From Defluviitaleaceae bacterium (GTDB lineage: Bacteria > Bacillota > Clostridia > Lachnospirales > WQUN01): 64,000 nt of DNA. Below, piece by piece: positions 35,384 through 48,022 of the stretch; the first letter of the stretch is position 1, and each line of letters begins with the position of its first letter. The notes beneath the pieces are model-generated. The model ran no database searches. It was not told the DNA's origin and saw only the letters and a list, made by a program, of their open reading frames with translations. Location of the stretch: assembly GCA_009787785.1 (NCBI GenBank), contig WQSR01000008.1:1-64000 (forward strand). Reading direction: 5' to 3'. A program made the translations under genes and the position numbers.

Positions 35384-36862
35384 TCATTCCTCCCGGCCCA
35401 AAACAAATATCTCGGATAAACATACGGGCGTATTTTCGCTGTGCGGATGTATGGATAGGGTTACATAGTCCGTCATACGCGGTTCAAATGCCGCGATGGA
35501 TGCCTCACCCGGCAACGTGGGTGTGTCTAGGAAATCCGTCCTGCCGCCCGCTATGGAATCTATGCGGACTTGGTTTTGCATAGCCCCTCTGCGCGTGCCC
35601 GGGAAGGCCATTACAGCAGTGACTAAAATGGGCGTTTCCCAGCGCAGGGTGATGGTTTGTACCCCGGTTTCGTCGCTTATCCATTCCTGCTCGGGAAAGC
35701 GCGGGTCGAAGGAAATCGCGCCGTCTGTCAGCAGGTGCGCACGATGGGGTGAGGCGGTGGCTTCTACCGTTGCGTAGGGTGCCATGTTTCTGAAGCCGTC
35801 CTCCGTAGAGGGCATGGGCATACGCCCTGCGGAGGGGCCGTTGATAAATAATGAACCATCTTCCCGAAAGCCCATCCGGTCTATGCGCACTTGCCGGTTG
35901 CCGCTGGGGTTGGCCGGGTTGGTGTGGGTGTGATACACCGCAAACAGCTCCCTGCCGTCACGGGAACGCACCACGCTATGATGCCCCGGCCCGGAGACGT
36001 GCGTCCATCCGTGCTGGGCGTGCAAAATCGGGTTGCGCTCTGACTTCACGAAAGGCCCCAAGGGGCTGTCGGATACGGCATAACCCACACCGTATTCGCG
36101 GCTGGCAAAGTAATTTGCGGAGTACATGAGATAGTACAAGCCCTCGTGCTTGATTACCCATGGGCCTTCGTTCCAACGCCACGCACCGCGAGCCTCCCAG
36201 GGCTGTGTCGGGCGCATAAGGAATATCGGCTCGCCAATCACACTTAGCAAATCATCTGCCATCTGTACTACGTATATATGGCTTTCGTGTATGCCGTTTA
36301 CCACGTTTTCCGAGCAGTCGCGGGAGAAGTACATGTATATCGTCCCGCAATCGTCAAAGAAAAGATGGCCGTCAATGGCGGCCCAGCCAAAATCAAACAA
36401 GGGCTTGTCTAGCGCGTCCACAAAAGGCCCGGCGGGGCTGTCGCTGACGGCAATGCCTTTGCGTAGCGTACTGCCCTCGCGCCACCGCGCGGAGTATATC
36501 ATATAGTAACGCCCACGGTGGAAAACCACCTCCGGTGCCCAAAAATCCCCCATGCCCCAATGCCCAATGGGGGGCTGAAATACCACGCCCAGCCGTGTCC
36601 AATTTACCAAATCATAGGACCGCCAGCCCGAAAAACTGCCCCCGCCTGATGTGGCGTACATGTAAAAATAGCCATCAGCGGACATCAAAACAAACGGGTC
36701 GCCTATGTGTACAATCCTTTGTGGGTTTGTGAAAAATAAAGCGGATGCGTCTTGGTATGATAGCATGTCAATTAACTCCCGGTGGTCGTTTGTATCTGTG
36801 CTACATGAAGCCATCGCCAATAAACCTGCCACACAAATGGTAAGTAGTATAGCTTTACGCAT
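35384..36862 (-). CDS. Lipoprotein GH43 glycosidase with C-terminal beta-sandwich
   Basis: A 492-aa lipoprotein (lipobox LLAMASC, Cys about 18). The GH43 propeller has its acidic residues at GDPFV (about 57), AIDGHLFFDD (about 164) and NEGPWVIK (about 232). Residues about 370-490 form a discoidin/CBM-like sandwich. The family suggests beta-xylosidase or alpha-arabinofuranosidase activity outside the cell. ATG 36862 overlaps the GH2 stop by 8 bases. It is followed without a gap by the fused binding protein, so trimming and capture are co-expressed. Confidence 0.86.
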   Translation of the reverse strand: MRKAILLTICVAGLLAMASCSTDTNDHRELIDMLSYQDASALFFTNPQRIVHIGDPFVLMSADGYFYMYATSGGGSFSGWRSYDLVNWTRLGVVFQPPIGHWGMGDFWAPEVVFHRGRYYMIYSARWREGSTLRKGIAVSDSPAGPFVDALDKPLFDFGWAAIDGHLFFDDCGTIYMYFSRDCSENVVNGIHESHIYVVQMADDLLSVIGEPIFLMRPTQPWEARGAWRWNEGPWVIKHEGLYYLMYSANYFASREYGVGYAVSDSPLGPFVKSERNPILHAQHGWTHVSGPGHHSVVRSRDGRELFAVYHTHTNPANPSGNRQVRIDRMGFREDGSLFINGPSAGRMPMPSTEDGFRNMAPYATVEATASPHRAHLLTDGAISFDPRFPEQEWISDETGVQTITLRWETPILVTAVMAFPGTRRGAMQNQVRIDSIAGGRTDFLDTPTLPGEASIAAFEPRMTDYVTLSIHPHSENTPVCLSEIFVLGREE

Positions 36863-38651
36863 ACCCTTTTCCGTGGTTGATATCGCGGATTTTTGCCAGG
36901 TCGCACTTGGGGGTGCGGTCGTACGCCAGCAGACCGTTGATTTCTTGCTCCACATCGGTCAGCTGGGTATAGCAGAAGCCGTGAAGGGCTTCCGAGGCGA
37001 AAATAGCATCCATGATGCGGGCATAATCATCCAAGAGCTGTTCGGCACTTTGCACTGTGGTGTAACCCCAGCCCGTGGTGCCGTCTACCTTGTAGGCAAT
37101 GCCGCCGTATTCCGTGAGCAACACCGGCGCGCCCTCGTGGGCAAAGCCTTGGGCGTACAGCGGCCTGTCGGCGGGCAATGACTTCAGGAGACATTCCAGC
37201 GTGGAGAGGTCTTTTTTGTATTTGTTATACATGGCTACTTCGTCTTTATGGCCATGGCGGTAATTGTGGATGCCTAAGATATCGGTTTTTGTCAGCTCCC
37301 AGCCGTCGTTGGAGATGACCAGGCGGGTGGTGTCCAGGGACTTGATTAAATAATACAGTGCCAGGGTGTGGTCTTGCTCCTGCTTGTTGAAGTTGACATT
37401 GGGCACGCCCCAGCTTTCGTTGAAGGGCACCCAGGTGACTATGCAGGGGTGGTTATAATCGCGCTCGATAATTTCAATCCATTCCCGGGTAAGGCGGGCG
37501 GCGGCTTCTTCGCTGAAGCAGGGGGAGGACGCGCATTCCCCCCATACCAGAAAGCCCAATTTATCAGCCCAGTACAGGAAGCGGGGGTCTTCTACTTTTT
37601 GATGCTTGCGGCAACCGTTGAAGCCCATTTCCTTTGTCAGCGCGATATCCTTTTTATAATCGTCATCCGTGGGCGCGGTTAAGAGCCCACCGGGCCAGTA
37701 GCCTTGGTCCAGCACCAGCTTTTGATAATAGGGGCGATTGTTCAGGTATACTTTGCCTTCATGGGTGTGGATTTTGCGTAGGCCAAAATAGGATTTTACC
37801 GTGTCTGTGCTGGTTTTCGTTAGCGTCAGGGTTACGTCGAAGAGATTGGGATGCTCGGGCGACCAAGCCATGCCGCCGCCATGGAAGGCCGTGCGGAAAA
37901 TGGTCTTGCTATACAGCTCAAATTCCAGCCTGATGTACGAATGCGAAACGGTGAAGGCATTCTTGGTGATGGGCTCGCCTTTGTAGGTGATGTCTACCTC
38001 GAAGGTTGCACCTGCATAATCGCCGGCCACCGTGGCTTCAACGATTACCGTACCCTTGTCGATATCCGGGGTGAGGCGTACATTTTTGATATGGGTTTTT
38101 TCGACGGCCTCCAGCCAGCAGGTTTGCCAGATGCCGGTGGTGGGGGTGTACCAGATGCCACGGGAGCTTTCTTCCCAAAATTGCTTCCCACGGGGAATGG
38201 TTTCGTCCTTCAATGGGTCATATACCCTAAGCGTCAGGGCTTGTTCTTTGCCCGCGCTTATGTATGGGGTGATGTCGAAGCTAAAGGCCGTGTGGCCGCC
38301 CTCGTGGAAGCCTACCAGCTTGCCGTTCAGATACACCCAGGCTTGATAATCCACCGCGCCGAAGTGCAAAATGAGTTGTTTGCCGTCCATCGTGGAGGGG
38401 AGCGCGAAGGTGCGGTGATACCAGCACCAATCCGACGGTTCCGTACAACCAGATTTGCTAAGGGCGGCTTGGTAGGCGTAAGGGACAATAATCTTGCCGC
38501 TTAGCTGTGGATTTTCGAACCATCGCTTTTCCATGCCTTCGTTGGTTTTGTCTAGTTGGAAATCCCATTCGCCGTTGAGGTTTAGCCATAAATCACGTAC
38601 AAATTGTGGACGTGGATACTCGGGTCTGGGTATGTTTGACAAATTTGACAT
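36855..38651 (-). CDS. GH2 family glycosidase (beta-galactosidase or related)
   Basis: A 598-aa cytoplasmic enzyme with the GH2 order: sugar-binding jelly roll (1-180), Ig-like domain (185-290) and TIM barrel (295-598). The acid/base Glu is in PFNESWGV (about 411) and the nucleophile in LLTEYGGIA (about 513). GH2 includes beta-galactosidases, glucuronidases and arabinopyranosidases; the exact sugar cannot be read. It is the first gene of the minus-strand operon. ATG 38651 has AGGTGG 7 bases upstream. Confidence 0.9.
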   Translation of the reverse strand: MSNLSNIPRPEYPRPQFVRDLWLNLNGEWDFQLDKTNEGMEKRWFENPQLSGKIIVPYAYQAALSKSGCTEPSDWCWYHRTFALPSTMDGKQLILHFGAVDYQAWVYLNGKLVGFHEGGHTAFSFDITPYISAGKEQALTLRVYDPLKDETIPRGKQFWEESSRGIWYTPTTGIWQTCWLEAVEKTHIKNVRLTPDIDKGTVIVEATVAGDYAGATFEVDITYKGEPITKNAFTVSHSYIRLEFELYSKTIFRTAFHGGGMAWSPEHPNLFDVTLTLTKTSTDTVKSYFGLRKIHTHEGKVYLNNRPYYQKLVLDQGYWPGGLLTAPTDDDYKKDIALTKEMGFNGCRKHQKVEDPRFLYWADKLGFLVWGECASSPCFSEEAAARLTREWIEIIERDYNHPCIVTWVPFNESWGVPNVNFNKQEQDHTLALYYLIKSLDTTRLVISNDGWELTKTDILGIHNYRHGHKDEVAMYNKYKKDLSTLECLLKSLPADRPLYAQGFAHEGAPVLLTEYGGIAYKVDGTTGWGYTTVQSAEQLLDDYARIMDAIFASEALHGFCYTQLTDVEQEINGLLAYDRTPKCDLAKIRDINHGKGYA

Positions 38652-38692
38652 AGCATAACCACCTATTATTGATATAATTCACTAGGATTGCC

Positions 38693-38721
38693 ATCTAAAC
38701 AAAAAAATTTCGTCTTGTCAA
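38693..38721 (-). promoter_or_regulatory. Promoter of the glycan-utilisation operon
   Basis: On the minus strand TTGACA (38721-38716) and TTAGAT (38698-38693) are 17 bases apart, about 40 bases upstream of the GH2 start. It could drive all eleven genes down to GH127. Confidence 0.6.
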
Positions 38722-38791
38722 TAGCTAGACGGCAGGACACATACAATGTAAAACTATGGGGGCTATACAAACCATTTTGAGGCGGGATGAC

Positions 38792-41151
38792 ATGAAGCAT
38801 ATAAATAGGAAGAAAATAATACTGTTTGGCACTGCTTTTGTACTGATGGTAGCGTTGGTGGTGCATTATTTTATTGTACACCACGGGGCGGAGCAGGATG
38901 ACCCGTATATTGCGCGAGACGGGGAGGTGGCGGCGTTTGACCCGGACATGCACAGCCCTGTGTTTTCACATGCGTCGGGGTTTTATACAACGGCGTTTTA
39001 CTTAACCATGGAGGGAGCGGGCGAGGGCGAGACCATCCGCTTCACCCTGGATGGCAGTACGCCCACGGCTTTGTCACCGGAGTTTGTGGCTCCTATTCAC
39101 ATCCACGCGCCTGTGCCTACCTTTCAAAATAGCCCCATGGCTGTGGGCGCACGCCCTCGCGGGCCCATGTATTTGTATTATAACGGCATGGTGGTGCGGG
39201 CGCGGATATTTGACGCGGAGGGCAATGGCTCGGCTACCACCACGCATTCGTATTTTGTACGGCGGCAGACACCGGAGGGTATGCGCGGCGTGTTTAGTAT
39301 GCGTGTGGTATCCATTTCCGTAGAGCCGACGGATTTCGTTACCCGGACGGGCATGTATTATAGCTATAACTTGGATATCCGGCGCATGGCTTACGTTGAA
39401 GTATTCTATCCCGATGGGGCGCATTTGCTTTCGCAGTATGCGCAGTTGCGGGTGGCGGGGAACTGGTCACGGCGGGAGCGGAAGAAATCATTGCGGCTCA
39501 ATTTTAATTTGGGTTGCGGGATTGTGGAGCATATTGACCTTATCCCGGATACGCGGCAGGGCTTTTACGCGCCGCTGGAGCCGGTTACGCGGTTTCGGCA
39601 TGTTACGCTACGGATTGCGGATTTGCATGTCACCACCATTCGGGAAGCCCTGGCCGACCGCCTCAGCGAGCCCTTGCGGCCGGAGAACCAAAACGCCACC
39701 CCGGCGGTGGTGTTTGTGAATGGGGAATTTTGGGGCATGTATTGTATGCGCGAGCATCGCAGCCGCACGTTTATCGCCCAGCGTCATCCCGGCATCAGTG
39801 AACGCTCCATTGTGCAATTAGACTTTTCCTGGAACGAGCGCAACAGCGGCGACCATCGCTATTGCACCATCCAGCAGTGTTTGATTGCCCGGCAAAACCC
39901 CCTTCGCTTATACCCCCTTAACCCCTGCGCGTATGGCATCCATGACCCGTATGGGCCCTTTGGCCCCTGGCTGAACGAGCAGGGCCACCTGCCCCGCAGT
40001 CATCCGCTTTTCAGGGTGGACTTCGAAGAAGGGCGGGACGAAGGGGCGGCGTATCGCTCGTGGATGCGTATGTACAATGCCATTACCGGTGGGCGGGTGT
40101 ATTGCGACGATTGCATGACGGCCACGCCCATGCCTGTGCAGTGTGACCAATGCCGTCATGGGCTGGAGATGGTGAACCAGGCGGATTTTGAAGCCGCCAT
40201 GGCTTTTGTATGCCTGGATAATCTGATTGACTTTTTCATTGTGTATTATCACTTCAATAATTGGGACTGGCCGGGAAATAATTTTATTACCTGGAAATCA
40301 GACACCATATACGAAGGCGTACCCGCAGGGGATGGCAGGTGGCGGTTTATTATCCACGACCATGACAACTCCTTTTGGGAGCCGCACCGCAATAATATGA
40401 ACGTCTTCACCACACCCGGCACGGGGCGCGGTGCGGGCACGCCCTATGTCGCCCATCATCGGATACCCTATTACCACGATAACCAACCCGTGTGGGCGGT
40501 AGCCATATGGCGAAATTTGCTGGAGAATGCGACCTTCCGCAACACCTTGGCGGCGCGGTACGCGGCCTATACGGGAACGGTATTTCACCCGGCCCGGTTC
40601 AGCCATCTGGTGGACGTACTCGCACAGGAACGGGAGGCCGACATCGGCGCAAGCTTTTACCGCTGGCATAAGCATGGCGGGGGCATTTCGCATAGTTTGC
40701 ATGGCTGGCGGCATGGACTGGAACAGTTGCGTAGCTTCGGGCAGTTGCGCGGCCGGCATGGGCTGGAGCATATGGTGGGGTACTTTAACCGTACAGACCG
40801 CCCCCACTTGAACCTGGGGCTTTCCGGCGGCTTCAAAAATGTGCGCTGGCAGACAGATACGACCCGGGGCTTCTTTGATATCGCAGGCGCGCAGATACGC
40901 CCGGATTTATTTGAGCGGGACGGGGCGGCTACCTTTGATTTGGATAATTTCAACGCGGATTTTATTTGGGGGTTGCCTATAGCAGTAACTGCCAGGGCAT
41001 TTGAAGGGTATCGGTTTTCGCATTTTGAAGTAGAAGGGTTATTGGAAAAAACCGTAACCGAGAACCCGATGACGCTATATGTAGCACAGTCGCACGCTTC
41101 CGCACAGTCGGGAACGGGAGGGCTGGTGGTGCGGGCGGTGTTTGAGCGGAA

Positions 41152-41155
<4 letters not shown>
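38792..41155 (+). CDS. CotH-family kinase-like protein with chitobiase-type N-terminal domain
   Basis: A 787-aa membrane-anchored protein; one helix spans about residues 9-28. Residues 60-170 hold a chitobiase/hexosaminidase C-terminal-like sandwich (IRFTLDGSTPTALSP). The CotH kinase core follows: GNWSRRERKKSLRLNF with the ATP-binding Lys, FVNGEFWGMYCMREH, and FIIHDHDNSF with the metal-binding Asp pair. CotH phosphorylates spore coat proteins in Bacillus. A CxxC-rich insert (YCDDC, QCDQCRHG) may bind zinc. ATG 38792 follows GGCGGGATGA. Divergent from the GH2 operon; the 3' end overlaps the next convergent gene by 4 bases. Confidence 0.84.
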
Positions 41156-44188
<3,033 letters not shown>

Positions 44189-44250
44189 CAAAGAAACTGG
44201 CATATATTAGGCTTTCTTTGTTACGTACACCTTATCTTCGTTTTGGCTAC

Positions 44251-44278
44251 TTGCGGAAGAAGGGCGATTTATTATACT
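44251..44278 (+). promoter_or_regulatory. Candidate promoter of the LamG surface protein
   Basis: TTGCGG (44251-44256) and TATACT (44273-44278) are 16 bases apart. The -35 is weak; the leader to the start codon would be about 80 bases. Confidence 0.35.
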
Positions 44279-44363
44279 TATGCAACATTTACAATTATAA
44301 CGTGACAGACCCTGTATATTTTGATAGAGTATCCAACAATGACTTTATTTAAGGAGGCTATAT

Positions 44364-47129
44364 ATGAAAAACAGCAATAAAACATGGGCAAAACGTGCTT
44401 GCGCACTGTTACTTGCGTTTGCGCTGGCACTGCCCATGGTGTACATCTCCACACCGGTTGAAGCGGCTGCGCCCAGCCCGGCGGGTGCAGCGCACGTGTT
44501 TCGTTTTGACGGTAGCTTGGACGGGACGACACCCGTTACGTATGCTTATGGCGTGGCGTATACGCTGGAAGCCTATGGCGGCGGCACGGGCTACGGCCCC
44601 ACTTTCGTGCCGGACAGGCACGGCAACCCCAACGGCGCGGTGCAACTGCAACGGGCAAGCGGGCATGACGGCGTGGGCTTGAGCCTGGGTTACGATTTAA
44701 TCCAATCCGCCAACTACACCATTGCCATGTGGGTACGGCCGGATTATCCGCTGTATAATACTTATGGCTCGCTGTTCTTTGCGGCGGTAGCCGGCACGCC
44801 GAACTGGATTTCGATGATGCCGCAGGTAGCCGTAGGCGGGCAAGGCACGCTGGGCTTGTGGTCAGGCGCGGGTGGCGGACGCTGGAGCGATAACTGGTCC
44901 GACCACGCGCTGACACCCGGCGAATGGCAACATATCGCGCTGGTTGTTGAAAACGGCGTGGCGCAATTCTATGTAAACGGCACCGCAGTAGCTATGCGGG
45001 TTACTAATTTCCCCTATAACCTGCGGGATATGTTCAGCCCGGATTCGTATTATGACGGGCCGCGGGAATTTATTCTGGGGCGCAATTATTTCAATGACCC
45101 ACCCTTCGCGGGGGCTATTGACGATGTGTATATCTACAACCGTGCCCTTAACCCCAGCGAGGTTAGCGATTTAGCCGGTGTTGGTTTGCGCGGCGCACAG
45201 GTGTGGACTTTTAACAATACCCTGCATGGGGCTGTGCCCGTTACCTATGCCTATGGCGTGGCGTATACGCTGGAAGCCTATGGCGGCGGCACGGGCTATG
45301 GGCCCGTATTTGCCCCCGACCGCTTCGGCAACCCCAACAGCGCGTTGCACCTGCAAAGGGCAAGCGGACACGACGGCGTGGGATTATCCCTGGGTGAAGG
45401 CATTATCACCTCGGCGAGTTACACCATTGCCATGTGGGTGAACCCGGATTATCCGCTGTATAATACTTATGGCTCGCTGTTCTTTGCGGCGGTGGCCGGT
45501 ACGCCAAACTGGATTTCGATGATGCCGCAAGTAGCCGTGGGCGGGCAAGGCACGCTGGGCCTGTGGTCCGGTGCCGGCGGTGGACGCTGGAGCGATAACT
45601 GGTCCGACCACGCGCTTACACCCGGCGAATGGCAACACATAGCGTTGGTGGTTGAAAACGGCGTGGCGCAATTCTATGTAAACGGCACCGCAGTAGCTAT
45701 GCGTGTCACCAATTACCCCTATAACCTGCGGGATATGTTCAGCCCGGATTCCGCTTATGAAGGTTCGCGGGAATTTATTCTGGGGCGCAATTATTTCAAT
45801 GACCCGCCCTTCGCAGGGAAAATTGACGATTTGCATATCTTTAACCGCGCCCTCAACCCCGCCGAAATGGCGGCGTTGTATGGTCAAATTGACTTCTCCA
45901 CCGCGTATATTTGGGATTTTGACAACGACTTTGGTGGGGCTTCCATGATTGTTCACGGTGGCTACGGGGCGATGACCCCTTATGGCGGCGGCTCCGGCTA
46001 CGCGCCGTACTTCGTGCCTGACAGGCACGGCAACCCCACGGGTGCGGTGCGCTTGCAGGGTGCCCATCCTTACTACGGCGTGGCACTGTACCTGGGCGAG
46101 GATTTTATCCGCTCGGCTGAATACACCGTTGCCATGTGGGTCAACCCCCATTATCCGTTGTACGCGCCGTTCTCGTCGCTGTTCTTCGGTGCGGTGGCGG
46201 GTGATAACTGGATGTCCTTCAAGCCGGCAACGGGCCTTGGCGGGCGTGGTACCGTAGGCGTATGGTCAGGCTCCGGTGGCGGACGCTGGAGCGATAACTT
46301 CTCGGATGTACGCCTGGTACCCGGGGAATGGCAACACTTGGCCTTTGTCATATCCAACGGGCATTTGTCGGTGTATCATAATGGCCTACCGGCGAGTATG
46401 CTGGTCTATCATTACCCCTATGCGCTGCGTGATTTGTTCGGGCCGGATTCGCCTTACGAAGGGCCGGGGCATTTCATTTTGGGGCGCAATTATTTCGGCG
46501 ACCCCATCTTCGGTGCCGATATTGACGATTTGATGATTTTCAACCATGTACTTTCATTTGATAATATCCAAGCGTTGGCGGGTATCTTTGAAACAGAGGA
46601 GGCCGACCTTGAGCCCCTTATCGAAGTGCTGGTATCGCTGGATATTCTGGAACAGCTGGGCACCCTTGGCTTTGCCACGTTAGCCCCGAATTGGGCCGAG
46701 GCACGCGATGAAGTATTGGCCTTCCTGGAAGAGGATAACCTGGCAAACTGGCAGGTAGACCGGCAAATAGCAGACCTTGAACGGAACTGGCTACCCATCG
46801 CCGGTTTTATATCCGACATTGTCTCGTTGCAGACGCAACTGCGCAATGTGGGTGGCCATGAGGCATTGCTGGCAGAGGTAAGTGCCGATGCGTCGTGGAT
46901 AGGCTTTGCGGTACAGCTTAGGGGACTTGTGGTGCGTATGGAAGCCGCCTTGGCAGAGGGGCCGCCCGCGCCCCCACCCGTGGTGGAAGCCCCGCCCCCG
47001 GTAGAAGCCCCACCCACCGACACCGGTGACGACGGCAACAATCTTGTCCTCATCATCGTCATTGTGGCGGTCGCGGTGGTTGCTGTGGCGGTAGTGGTTA
47101 TAATCGTAATGAAAAAGAAGAAGAAATAA
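44364..47129 (+). CDS. Surface protein with three LamG-like repeats and a C-terminal membrane anchor
   Basis: A 921-aa exported protein. A signal peptide (about 1-34) is followed by three concanavalin/LamG-like domains of about 235 residues each (residues 45-280, 280-515, 515-740). Each has an AMWV(R/N)P strand, GGRWSDN, GEWQH and FILGRNYF. A helical region (745-870), a Pro-rich spacer, one transmembrane helix and a KKKKK tail end the protein, so it is membrane-anchored rather than sortase-linked. LamG folds bind sugars or proteins; in this locus it may hold polysaccharide at the cell. ATG 44364 has AAGGAGG 7 bases upstream. A strong terminator follows. Confidence 0.83.
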   Translation: MKNSNKTWAKRACALLLAFALALPMVYISTPVEAAAPSPAGAAHVFRFDGSLDGTTPVTYAYGVAYTLEAYGGGTGYGPTFVPDRHGNPNGAVQLQRASGHDGVGLSLGYDLIQSANYTIAMWVRPDYPLYNTYGSLFFAAVAGTPNWISMMPQVAVGGQGTLGLWSGAGGGRWSDNWSDHALTPGEWQHIALVVENGVAQFYVNGTAVAMRVTNFPYNLRDMFSPDSYYDGPREFILGRNYFNDPPFAGAIDDVYIYNRALNPSEVSDLAGVGLRGAQVWTFNNTLHGAVPVTYAYGVAYTLEAYGGGTGYGPVFAPDRFGNPNSALHLQRASGHDGVGLSLGEGIITSASYTIAMWVNPDYPLYNTYGSLFFAAVAGTPNWISMMPQVAVGGQGTLGLWSGAGGGRWSDNWSDHALTPGEWQHIALVVENGVAQFYVNGTAVAMRVTNYPYNLRDMFSPDSAYEGSREFILGRNYFNDPPFAGKIDDLHIFNRALNPAEMAALYGQIDFSTAYIWDFDNDFGGASMIVHGGYGAMTPYGGGSGYAPYFVPDRHGNPTGAVRLQGAHPYYGVALYLGEDFIRSAEYTVAMWVNPHYPLYAPFSSLFFGAVAGDNWMSFKPATGLGGRGTVGVWSGSGGGRWSDNFSDVRLVPGEWQHLAFVISNGHLSVYHNGLPASMLVYHYPYALRDLFGPDSPYEGPGHFILGRNYFGDPIFGADIDDLMIFNHVLSFDNIQALAGIFETEEADLEPLIEVLVSLDILEQLGTLGFATLAPNWAEARDEVLAFLEEDNLANWQVDRQIADLERNWLPIAGFISDIVSLQTQLRNVGGHEALLAEVSADASWIGFAVQLRGLVVRMEAALAEGPPAPPPVVEAPPPVEAPPTDTGDDGNNLVLIIVIVAVAVVAVAVVVIIVMKKKKK
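44496..46580 (+). repeat. Three tandem coding repeats of about 705 bp
   Basis: Units begin near 44496, 45201 and 45909. Matching segments are 705 bp apart between units 1 and 2 and about 702 bp between 2 and 3. Units 1 and 2 are nearly identical over long stretches at the DNA level; unit 3 is more diverged. This points to a recent internal duplication, possibly still changing copy number. Confidence 0.9.
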
Positions 47130-47144
47130 TTAGCGATTGATTTT

Positions 47145-47186
47145 AAAGATAGCTTGGGGTAATGTCTCCAAGCTATCTTTTTTATT
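47145..47186 (+). terminator. Intrinsic terminator after the LamG gene
   Basis: Perfect 13-base arms (AAAGATAGCTTGG at 47145-47157 and its complement at 47168-47180) with a 10-base loop, running into TTTATT. It lies 12 bases before the araC-type start codon. Confidence 0.92.
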
Positions 47187-47197
47187 GGGGGGAAAGT

Positions 47198-48022
47198 ATG
47201 ACGAACTTCATTGCACCCTGCGGGCCGCCCTTTGAACTGCGCAAATGCGGATACTTTATGGATAGGGCGGGCTTTTTTCATGCCCGGCATATAGCATCAG
47301 AGGTATTTGTGCTAATTTTGGGGGACAAGGGCACGCTGTGCGTGGAGCAAAATGGACAACCCTATGAAATTGGGCACAACCAATTTATTTTGTTGCGCCC
47401 CGGTTTTGAACATCTACATAAACCCGGTGCGGGCGACGTGGCGTATTATTGGTGTCATTTTCATGTGCCGCAGTATCGAATGGGTGAAATTGACCCGGAC
47501 ATAGACAAGGATTGCGTCATCATCCCCGAGACGGGGGATTTGCGGCAACCAAATCGCGTGCTCATGCGCTTTAAGCAACTACTGGACGCGGGGGCGCGGG
47601 ACGCGTATACCGATTATATTAAACACTATGCATTGACGATGCTTTTGCTGGAGATTTCTGCCGACTTTGTGGGTAAGGGTGAAAGTGTGGATGCATCACA
47701 CAAGCAAATCCCCGAAATCATCCAATGGATACACAGCCGATATTCACAGCACTTGAGCGTGACCCAGGTGGCGGCTATGTTTAATTATCACCCCGGGTAT
47801 CTTTCTAGCATTTTCAAGAAATACACGGGCATGACGCTACTGGAATATATCATCCACATCAAAATTGATACAGCCAAGCATATGCTACTGGCCTCCGACA
47901 GCCCTATAAAACGCATTGCACGGGAGGTGGGGTTTACGGATGAGAAGTATTTCATGAAGGTGTTTAAGCGACTGGAGGGGATTTCGCCCAGCCAGTTCCG
48001 CCATGCGTTTTCCCGACGATAA
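47198..48022 (+). CDS. AraC-family transcriptional regulator
   Basis: A 274-aa regulator. Residues 1-160 form a cupin-like sugar-sensing half (GDKGTLCVEQNGQPYEIG and FILLRPG are typical). The C-terminal 100 residues are the two helix-turn-helix AraC domain, with LSVTQVAAMFNYHPGYLSSI and the signature ending IAREVGFTDEKYFMKVFKR. ATG 47198 is chosen because GGGGGGAAAG is immediately upstream. It probably senses arabinose-type sugar and controls the locus; the target sites are not known. Its 3' end overlaps the convergent GH43 gene by 59 bases. Confidence 0.88.
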   Translation: MTNFIAPCGPPFELRKCGYFMDRAGFFHARHIASEVFVLILGDKGTLCVEQNGQPYEIGHNQFILLRPGFEHLHKPGAGDVAYYWCHFHVPQYRMGEIDPDIDKDCVIIPETGDLRQPNRVLMRFKQLLDAGARDAYTDYIKHYALTMLLLEISADFVGKGESVDASHKQIPEIIQWIHSRYSQHLSVTQVAAMFNYHPGYLSSIFKKYTGMTLLEYIIHIKIDTAKHMLLASDSPIKRIAREVGFTDEKYFMKVFKRLEGISPSQFRHAFSRR

